NCBI GenBank assembly: GCA_027062325.1
Contig: JAMOTN010000042.1
Coordinates: forward strand, 1-34,793
DNA: 34,793 nucleotides
Direction of reading: 5' to 3'
DNA from: a bacterium
GTDB taxonomy: Bacteria > JAMOTN01
Shown here one piece after another: positions 28,707 through 34,793 of this stretch (positions are counted from its first letter, which is position 1; the number at the start of each line of letters is the position of its first letter). The translations under genes were made by a program, and so were the position numbers. The notes under the pieces were generated by a model that saw only the letters and a program-made list of their open reading frames with translations, did no database searches and had not been told where the DNA came from.

Positions 28707-31700
28707 TTGAAGTGGAGGTTGTTGCTGGTGGTGAAGAATTGGAGAATTAGGGCACACTTATTTATACTTGGAATTTTTATGGCTTTTACTACTTTGAAGG
28801 CTGAAATTTTGCCACAAAAGGTGATAAAGCTTTCTAAGCAGCTTATATCTCCTATGGTGGACTCTTACTTAGGAGGGAAGTATCCTAAGTTATGGTTTCA
28901 AATAAAGAAATTTTCAATGCGAGGAAGCTGGTATGCTATTACTCTTGCTGACGAGATAGCTTTGAGGGGAACTAAAACGTGCAGTTTAGGGGACAGCCTT
29001 TTGGCAAGAGCTGTGGCTTTGGCTATACTGGAAGGTTGGCCCTATGAATCTTCAATTTACATATTAAAAAATTTGGTAAAAGTGAGAGATATAAAGGCTT
29101 GGCAAGGTTTTCTAGATAAATGGAAAAAGTCGCTGAAGAGCAGAGTTAAGGAGGTTCTTGGATGGAAAGAAGCAGAGTCAAAGGTTTGTGAGGATAAGCA
29201 TTTATCTGAACTTGCAGCGGATGAGCTGATAACACTTATGCTTTATGGTACCGATGTTGAGGCTAGGTTGCTGGCTGCAGTCGAAGCTTACTGTGATGAT
29301 CCGGTATCGTGGCGGTGGAAAGTGCCGGCTGGAAGATTGATAAATTGGAAGGAGATAAAGTTTTTAAAGACTTACTTAGCTGACTCAAAAGTGTTGGAGA
29401 AGTATGATGAAAAGTTGAGTATAATTGCGTTTTTGGATGGAGTTACAACGGATATAAAGGTAAAAACTGATCTTGGAAGATTAGCTAGTCAGTTTGCTAG
29501 GTTGTTGAAAGGGGATTATAAAGGGGTTTTAAAGGAGCGTATAAATAAGAAGTTTTACTCCTGGAGTTGGCTTATCAAGTGTTTCGCTTCTTTTCAGATG
29601 GGGGATAAAGGTGAAGCTAAGAGGCTTTACCACCTCGCTGGTCGTGTTTTAAATTCGATAAAAACTCTTGGTTATTGGTATCTTTATCGAGTATTGCATA
29701 AAAAAAATATCTTGTATGAACTTGTTAGAATTGCAGAAGGTTTGAAGGCTGAAGAAAAGCCTTATTATAAACTTTACGAGGCGAAAAAAGAGCTCGGGGT
29801 ATTAAAAGTTGGCGAGTACGTCATGATGAAGGACAAATTTTCGTATAAGTCTGATTTGTACAGTGAGGCAATATGGTTTGATGAGATGCAGCAATGGGGA
29901 AAAGCTATCAAAGCGTATGAAAAATATTTAAAAGAGGATCCTAATAAAGAACGAGCGGACTTTTGTATGTTTAGAATTGCTCAAATATATGAGGAAAAAC
30001 TGGGATTTGATATAGAAGCTAAAAGGTGGTATGAAAGGCTGTTTAACAAAGGGCACGATCAATTTTGGCGTCTTAAAGCGGCTGTTAAATTGGCTTTAAT
30101 TGATAATAACGAAGATTATATGAAGGCAGCGATTGTTAAATTTCCTGCTGTGCGTGGTGTTGCTTATTACATGTTGGCAACGGGAGAAAGAAAGTTTTTG
30201 TTTTCACTGTTTTCGCTTAAGGAGATGTTTTTCCACAGAGATCAAGTAGAAGCTGTAAATAATGTAAAAGACTTTTTGAAGAGGGAGCAGGTAAGTAGCG
30301 TTGTCAATGCAAGGGAGAAGATTGATGAAGCCTATAAGTTGGGGATGTATCAAGATGTTATAAAGATGTATGAGGATAATCCAGCCTCTTGTGAAAATAT
30401 AATTCCTGTTTTAAATGCATGTCTTAAAACAGGAAATTATGAGAAGATCATTGCTTTTACAAATACAATGTCTTCAATAGAAATTGTTCCTTTTAGAGTG
30501 AAAGCTTTTGCACGTCTTAGTAAGTTTAAGGAGGCGAGAAAAGAACTTAAAAAGTTTGAGAAGTGGGTTGGTTCTCTAAAAGATATGAACAGAGATACAG
30601 CGAGTGCTGAAGTTGAGCTATCTAAATTGAAAGAATATGTTGATTATTACGAATTTGGCGAAGGGGAGATAAAAGAGAGTGTTGAGAAAAAGGCTAAAAG
30701 AATTACTTTAGAAGAGTTGGAAAATGGTGATGAATTTGATAAAGAATTGGCAAGGTTCATAAAAGGAGAATATGATAAATTGCAAAGTCCAACTTTAAAA
30801 AAGGTAGTGCAGTATAAGAAGAGGCTTTTGGAGTATATTAAGAATGATTGTAAGGACACCAGCTTTGAAACGAAGGTTAAGGAGTTTTTAAAGAATTTTG
30901 GATGTTCTGTTAAAGGAAAAGGTGTGATTGCTGTTCCTGATATTGTAGTTTACTTGGATGCTTTTAAGGAAGTTGACCCACTGGCGAGGAAGCAGTTTGT
31001 CAACAAGGGTCTTTTGGCATTTGAGTTGCTGAAGCTTAAGAGTTTTGAGGCTGAGCATCTGTTAAATACCCTATCGACTCAAGAAGCAGAGCTTGTCTTG
31101 AAGAAACTGGGATGGTTACTGTCTGATAAAGAGGCTTTAAAGCTTGCTTATAGACTTCAGTTTACATCCGTTGGATTTTCGTATTTAAAGGATCTCGTTA
31201 GCTGTTCGGATTTTAAGTATTTGAAAAGAGAAAAGTTAAAAGAGGTGGCAAATCTACGTTGTAAGTTGCATCATCTACTTCAAGATTTTGATAAGATGCC
31301 ATCTTTTGAAAAAGCGCTTGAGATAGCTAGGCTTTATCAGAAGTTGGGAGATTCTGCAAGAGCAGTGCTTTACTACTTTAAGGCGTATGGGGATGATAAG
31401 GGAGGTTTGAAGAAAATAGAGAAGATTGCTCACACTGCGGAGAAAAATAAAAATAAAAAACTGGCAAGGTGGATATATATGCGGCTTGCTATGAAAACAG
31501 GAGATTTCAAGTATGCTAAAAAGGCGTATGAGTTTACAGATAGCTGGTTGGAAAAGAAAAAGATGTTGGTGTGGATGGAGAAAAGCTATAGGGGAAGGAG
31601 AGTTCGCCGCTTCTTGAAAAGACAGAAAAAATTGCTCAAAAAGTTGTTTGGAAAAAAAGAAGACTTTTTCAAAATTGAGATACCTTACAAGAGCGCAGAA

Positions 31701-32354
31701 AATATAAAGAGGAGGATTACTTTTTTGGAAAGACAACTACCTGAAAAGTTGGGATTTGATAGAGCGAAAACTTTGTATGAGTTGGCGCTGTTGAACGAAA
31801 AGGTGGGAAATTGGAATAAAGCTTATGAATATTTGGAAAAGTTGAAAGATGATTACTCCGATGAAAAGTTTTATCCGCAAGTTATGGATGAGTTGGCTAA
31901 AGTTTTGGAGCATGTTGAGGATTTGGAAGAGAGAGAACAAGTTTACAAGTATATAATAGAGAGTGGGCGGGCTAGGCCTGATTTGGATAAGATTTTTGCT
32001 CTTTATATAAAGGCACTTCTTGATCAGGGGAAGGCTTTTGAAGCGGGGATGAAGATAGAGGAGTTTGAGCAGAATTTTTCTGATAGCGAATGGTTAGATG
32101 ATGTGTATTACTGGCGGATATTGGCTTATAAAAAAGAGGCTAACTGGGATGAGTTTGAGAAGGCAGTTGTGGATTTTTTGAATAAGTTTTCAGATAGCAA
32201 TTTGATGGATAATGTTTATTATGAATATGGGTTGTATTGGCGCTACATAAAAGGAGATAAGGATAAGGCGCGTGAGTACTTTGAAAAAATTGTAAATGAT
32301 TTTCTTGATAGTGAAGTGCGAGGCGAGGCTGAGGCAGAATTGTCAAAATTGTGA
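28707..32354 (+). CDS. Large exported TPR-repeat protein
   Basis: A 1215-residue, nearly all-helical protein. An N-terminal hydrophobic stretch (AHLFILGIFMAFTTLKAE) after several basic residues indicates export. TPR units are clearest in the middle (AIWFDEMQQWGKAIKAYEKYLKEDPNKERA) and at the C-terminus (AKTLYELALLNEKVGNWNKAYEYLEKL; VYYEYGLYWRYIKGDKDKAREYFEKI). The central third is rich in Lys and Glu helices. The architecture recalls solenoid chaperones or the TPR halves of BamD/YbgF-type and lytic-transglycosylase proteins, but no catalytic domain is seen. The start may be TTG 28707 or GTG 28728, the latter nine bases after TGGAGG. It begins right after the stop of the smaller TPR protein. 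Confidence 0.72.
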   Translation: MKWRLLLVVKNWRIRAHLFILGIFMAFTTLKAEILPQKVIKLSKQLISPMVDSYLGGKYPKLWFQIKKFSMRGSWYAITLADEIALRGTKTCSLGDSLLARAVALAILEGWPYESSIYILKNLVKVRDIKAWQGFLDKWKKSLKSRVKEVLGWKEAESKVCEDKHLSELAADELITLMLYGTDVEARLLAAVEAYCDDPVSWRWKVPAGRLINWKEIKFLKTYLADSKVLEKYDEKLSIIAFLDGVTTDIKVKTDLGRLASQFARLLKGDYKGVLKERINKKFYSWSWLIKCFASFQMGDKGEAKRLYHLAGRVLNSIKTLGYWYLYRVLHKKNILYELVRIAEGLKAEEKPYYKLYEAKKELGVLKVGEYVMMKDKFSYKSDLYSEAIWFDEMQQWGKAIKAYEKYLKEDPNKERADFCMFRIAQIYEEKLGFDIEAKRWYERLFNKGHDQFWRLKAAVKLALIDNNEDYMKAAIVKFPAVRGVAYYMLATGERKFLFSLFSLKEMFFHRDQVEAVNNVKDFLKREQVSSVVNAREKIDEAYKLGMYQDVIKMYEDNPASCENIIPVLNACLKTGNYEKIIAFTNTMSSIEIVPFRVKAFARLSKFKEARKELKKFEKWVGSLKDMNRDTASAEVELSKLKEYVDYYEFGEGEIKESVEKKAKRITLEELENGDEFDKELARFIKGEYDKLQSPTLKKVVQYKKRLLEYIKNDCKDTSFETKVKEFLKNFGCSVKGKGVIAVPDIVVYLDAFKEVDPLARKQFVNKGLLAFELLKLKSFEAEHLLNTLSTQEAELVLKKLGWLLSDKEALKLAYRLQFTSVGFSYLKDLVSCSDFKYLKREKLKEVANLRCKLHHLLQDFDKMPSFEKALEIARLYQKLGDSARAVLYYFKAYGDDKGGLKKIEKIAHTAEKNKNKKLARWIYMRLAMKTGDFKYAKKAYEFTDSWLEKKKMLVWMEKSYRGRRVRRFLKRQKKLLKKLFGKKEDFFKIEIPYKSAENIKRRITFLERQLPEKLGFDRAKTLYELALLNEKVGNWNKAYEYLEKLKDDYSDEKFYPQVMDELAKVLEHVEDLEEREQVYKYIIESGRARPDLDKIFALYIKALLDQGKAFEAGMKIEEFEQNFSDSEWLDDVYYWRILAYKKEANWDEFEKAVVDFLNKFSDSNLMDNVYYEYGLYWRYIKGDKDKAREYFEKIVNDFLDSEVRGEAEAELSKL

Positions 32355-32374
32355 TGCTATTTTGGAGGTATAGC

Positions 32375-33139
32375 ATGAAGGAGTTTATAGATGAGATATT
32401 CTGGAAGACTCTTGAAAGAAAGACGGTGGCGGTTCCAACTCCGCAAAAGTTGAGGTGCAGTGTGTGTGGAGCTGAGTTTTCCCTGAAGATTGTTGATGAT
32501 TTAGTGGTGGGTTTTAAAGGGAATGGAATGCCTATTTTCCGAGGAGAGGATGCAGCTAAGTATATTGTGGCTGTGTGTCCTGAGTGTTACTTTGCTTTTT
32601 TAAGATATGAGGATGTTACAGAAGAGATGGTAGAAGTTGCCAGAAAGTTGTCTTCTTATAGGCGTGAGAATTTTTTAAAGTTTGACTTTTCATCAGAGCG
32701 TGATGATATGCTTGCAGCTGTGTCGTGGCAACTTGCTTTTTACACTTATAAAGATTTTAATGCGACCTTAGTTGCAAGAAGTATTGCCTTTGTCTATTGG
32801 TATTCGCATCCTTTTACAACTTCTCAACAGAAGCAGAGCATAGCAAAGAGCTTTTTTGCTTACTTTAAGAAGGCTTATTCTGAATGGAAGAGTAATAACT
32901 TGGAAGAAGAGAATGCTAAATTGTTAACAGTGGAAAGAATTTTATTTGAGAAAAGTGAGGAAAATGTAGCGATTCGTTTGAGTGATTTTTTAGATAAGTT
33001 TGATTATCAGCTTTTAAAGTTGGCAGACTCTATAACTCAAGATTCAGGATACGTTTATGAATTGAGGTTGCTAAAGGATGTTGAGAGTGAGCTTTCTAAA
33101 TTTATGGATAGGGGTGATGAAAGTGGAGAAGGGGGATAA
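32375..33139 (+). CDS. DUF2225-like protein with two CxxC zinc motifs
   Basis: A 254-residue cytoplasmic-looking protein. Cys28-x2-Cys31 (LRCSVCGAEFSLK) and Cys68-x2-Cys71 (YIVAVCPECYFAFL) fit a zinc ribbon at the N-terminus, with about 36 residues between pairs, as in DUF2225 proteins of Firmicutes and other bacteria. The remainder is helical, resembling TPR-like units (WQLAFYTYKDFNATLVARSI). DUF2225 function is not established. ATG 32375 follows TGGAGG by six bases; longer in-frame starts at 32351 lack a site. It begins 20 bases after the large TPR gene and overlaps the PilZ gene by 23 bases, so the pair is translationally coupled. Confidence 0.75.
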   Translation: MKEFIDEIFWKTLERKTVAVPTPQKLRCSVCGAEFSLKIVDDLVVGFKGNGMPIFRGEDAAKYIVAVCPECYFAFLRYEDVTEEMVEVARKLSSYRRENFLKFDFSSERDDMLAAVSWQLAFYTYKDFNATLVARSIAFVYWYSHPFTTSQQKQSIAKSFFAYFKKAYSEWKSNNLEEENAKLLTVERILFEKSEENVAIRLSDFLDKFDYQLLKLADSITQDSGYVYELRLLKDVESELSKFMDRGDESGEGG

Positions 33140-33569
33140 GGTAATTCTCAAAGTGGGAACTGAAGAATTTGAAGGAGTTATAAGGGAAATTGATTCTGTT
33201 AATAGCATGGTATTAGTAGAGGTTAAAAATTTGTGGAAAAAGATTGAAAGGCGTGTTGAAAATAGATATTACGAGTTCAAGCCTGAGGTGTGGTGTACGT
33301 GGTACGTATGGGATAAGAGTGCAAAAGGTGAACTTAAGGATTTGAGTAAGTGGGGAGTTAGATTTGTCACTAAGCAAAAACCTCCCCTTGTTAATGTAAT
33401 AGAAATAGGGTTTTATCTGAACGGGGAAGAGTTAGACAGAAGAAAGGCTAGGTTGTTGAGAGTTGAGAGAATGAGAAAAGGAGAAGAAGAAATGTACATA
33501 GTTGCAGTTGGATTTTCAGAAGAGTTGCCCCAAAATGTCATTGATAAGTTGGTTAAAAGTGCTTCATAA
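33117..33569 (+). CDS. PilZ-domain c-di-GMP-binding protein
   Basis: A 150-residue protein with a YcgR-like layout: an N-terminal beta domain (VEKGDKVILKVGTEEFEGVIREI) followed by a PilZ domain. PilZ binding motifs are present: R46-x3-R50 in ERRVENRYYEF and D75-x-S77-x2-G80 in DLSKWGVRF, so c-di-GMP binding is expected. In flagellated bacteria such proteins brake the motor or act on envelope targets. Its gene lies within the same long run as the flagellar export genes but 15 kb downstream of flhF. ATG 33117 overlaps the end of the DUF2225-like gene; the GTG two codons later is an alternative. Coupling with that gene suggests a shared pathway. Confidence 0.82.
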   Translation: MKVEKGDKVILKVGTEEFEGVIREIDSVNSMVLVEVKNLWKKIERRVENRYYEFKPEVWCTWYVWDKSAKGELKDLSKWGVRFVTKQKPPLVNVIEIGFYLNGEELDRRKARLLRVERMRKGEEEMYIVAVGFSEELPQNVIDKLVKSAS

Positions 33570-33583
33570 AGAGGTGGGATATA

Positions 33584-34549
33584 GTGGATTTTCCAAAAGT
33601 TGTTGCAATAGGTGGTGGAACAGGGTTATCGACACTTCTTAGGGGGTTGAAACGTCGCACGGATAGGAATGATCGTTTGACAGCTATAGTTACAGTGGCA
33701 GATGATGGCGGAAGCAGTGGTAAGTTGAGGGAAAGTCTCAATATCCCAGCTCCTGGTGATATTAGAAACTGTATAGTAGCTTTGAGTGATGAAGAGGAGA
33801 TAATGAGCAGAATATTTGACTATAGATTTGCGAGTGCTGGCGAGTTGAGTGGGCATAGTGTAGGGAATATTTTAATTGCGGCGGCAACTAAAGTATTGGA
33901 TGGGAATTTTGCAACTGCAGTAAGGGTGATGGATAGAATTTTAAATGTTAAAGGAAAAGTTTTGCCTTCGACTGATGAAAATGTAGTTTTGGTTGCACAT
34001 TACGATGATGGAACAACTGTGACAGGAGAGAGTGAGATAGGCAAAAGAAAGCCTCCTGTGAGGGTTGAACTACATCCAGAAAATGCAATGCCAGCTGAAG
34101 GTGTGCTTGAGGAGATAGGAGAAGCTGATCTTATTGTGTTGGGACCGGGAAGTTTGTTTACAAGTATTATTCCCAATCTTTTAATAAAGGGAATAAGTGA
34201 TGCTATAAATGACTCAAAAGCTGTCAAGGTTTATGTTTGCAATATTATGACGCAGCCTCATGAGACTGATGGTATGGCGGCAGAAGATCACGTTGAGGTT
34301 ATAAGAAGATACGTTGAGCTTGATTGGATAATTGTTAACAATTATATTCCGACGGATGCTTTGCTTTTGAAATACCAGAGGGAAGGGGCGTATCCCGTAG
34401 TATTTGACAATGAACGTTTAACGGGTATGGGTATTAATGTTTACAAGGATGCATTGGCACATGCTGGTGTGTACTTGAGACATGATCCGGATAAGTTAGC
34501 CGAAGCTGTTTTGAGGGTTTATGCTCAGGGAAAGGGGCGGCTTATGTAG
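33584..34549 (+). CDS. yvcK: YvcK/CofD-like gluconeogenesis factor
   Basis: A 321-residue protein of the YvcK family, which binds UDP-sugars, is needed for growth on gluconeogenic carbon sources in Bacillus and influences cell shape. The N-terminus has the Rossmann-type loop VVAIGGGTGLSTLLRGL, then VADDGGSSGKLRE and PAPGDIRNCIVALSD, followed by HSVGNILIAAATKV, LGPGSLFTSIIPNLL and VYVCNIMTQPHETDG. All are family-typical and nothing is missing. GTG 33584 follows GAGGTGGG by about six bases. In Firmicutes the gene sits with yvcJ/yvcL (rapZ/whiA); here it lies between pilZ and queA. Confidence 0.93.
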   Translation: MDFPKVVAIGGGTGLSTLLRGLKRRTDRNDRLTAIVTVADDGGSSGKLRESLNIPAPGDIRNCIVALSDEEEIMSRIFDYRFASAGELSGHSVGNILIAAATKVLDGNFATAVRVMDRILNVKGKVLPSTDENVVLVAHYDDGTTVTGESEIGKRKPPVRVELHPENAMPAEGVLEEIGEADLIVLGPGSLFTSIIPNLLIKGISDAINDSKAVKVYVCNIMTQPHETDGMAAEDHVEVIRRYVELDWIIVNNYIPTDALLLKYQREGAYPVVFDNERLTGMGINVYKDALAHAGVYLRHDPDKLAEAVLRVYAQGKGRLM

Positions 34550-34590
34550 TTGAGAAGACAGGATCACTAAATTATATCTAGAGGTGGCTA

Positions 34591-34608
34591 GTGGGTGTGA
34601 AGGTATGA
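34591..34608 (+). other. Possible five-codon leader ORF overlapping the queA start
   Basis: GTG GGT GTG AAG GTA TGA (M-G-V-K-V-stop) begins six bases after GAGG (34581-34584). Its TGA overlaps the ATG of queA as ATGA. The queA ATG itself has no well-spaced ribosome site, so ribosomes may load at the leader and restart at queA. This is too short to test by codon use. Confidence 0.3.
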
Positions 34609-34793
34609 CTAGTGTTAAGAGAGAGAGAATTGACAATGCTGCTGGTGAGTTGGATTTAGCGGAGTACGACTATGATTTGCCAGAGGATTTAATAGCACAG
34701 TATCCGCGTCCTCGTGGAGAGTGCCGAGTGTTAGTTGTAAGAAGAAAAGAAAGAGATTTTTTTGAGATGGCACTAGATGAAGCTATTGATGTT
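34605..34793 (+). CDS. queA: QueA, S-adenosylmethionine:tRNA ribosyltransferase-isomerase (5' part)
   Basis: The first 63 codons of a gene that runs past the window edge. QueA transfers the ribosyl part of SAM to preQ1 in tRNA to make epoxyqueuosine. After a 19-residue charged N-terminal extension, the family opening is plain: YDYDLPEDLIAQYPRPRGECRVLVV (compare FDYDLPEELIAQ.P...R..SRLLVL). The frame is intact to the window end. ATG 34605 is the only start near the conserved region; the best ribosome site (GAGGTGG) is 17 bases upstream and better placed for a five-codon leader that overlaps it. Confidence 0.88.
   Translation, partial: MTSVKRERIDNAAGELDLAEYDYDLPEDLIAQYPRPRGECRVLVVRRKERDFFEMALDEAIDV

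Noticed and set aside
31275-31736. 153-codon open frame antisense to the large TPR gene
   Set aside because: Phe/Leu/Ser-rich complement of Lys/Glu-rich helices; no start site or motif.

Overview
The window looks like chromosomal DNA of a flagellated bacterium with an AT-rich genome. Evidence for a diderm envelope is indirect: a membrane-anchored parvulin chaperone and long secreted TPR proteins. Proteins are rich in Lys, Glu and Ile, and GTG and TTG starts are common. I see no rRNA, tRNA, CRISPR array or insertion sequence. I cannot name the species; the gene mix (flagellar export genes embedded in housekeeping genes, plus HEAT- and TPR-rich proteins) suggests a poorly studied lineage rather than a model phylum. 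The plus strand is G-rich even through minus-strand genes, so it is probably the leading strand.

Layout. (1) 1-2473, plus strand: the 3' end of an unrecognised gene, a small STAS-domain protein, an O6-alkylguanine-DNA alkyltransferase and a divergent HemW-like radical SAM protein. (2) 2475-5657, minus strand: an HU-like protein, then an RdgB/HAM1-type nucleotide pyrophosphatase nearly twice the normal length, then an NhaC-type antiporter, probably one operon read from a promoter near 5750-5722. (3) 5658-6022: a 365-bp non-coding stretch with the HU promoter, several inverted repeats and the terminator of the next unit. (4) 6023-about 9710, minus strand: two HEAT-repeat proteins, one soluble and one HEAT-membrane-TPR, divergent from the flagellar genes. 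(5) 9862-34793, plus strand: an almost gap-free co-directional run. It begins with fliP-fliQ-fliR-flhB-flhA-flhG-flhF (flagellar type III export and placement), then a small exported protein, a purine nucleoside phosphorylase, prfA, a PpiD/SurA-like chaperone, an RqcP-like S4 protein, a PIN-PhoH ATPase, leuS, two exported TPR proteins, a DUF2225-like zinc protein, a PilZ protein, yvcK and the start of queA.

How the parts fit. FliP/Q/R with FlhB/FlhA form the export gate; FlhG/FlhF control flagellar number and place. The PilZ protein further down the same run could link c-di-GMP to motility or envelope functions. The translation genes (prfA, rqcP, leuS, queA) appear to be housekeeping passengers.

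Best candidates for something new: the HEAT/HEAT-TM-TPR pair, whose frame continues about 100 bases upstream of its first ordinary start codon; the Asn/Ser-rich insertion in the RdgB-like protein, with three evenly spaced GTTCG/CGAAC half-sites inside it; the PNP with Asp where PNPs normally have Asn; and the altered FlhG/FlhF pair. All functional calls rest on motif recognition by eye, without database searches.
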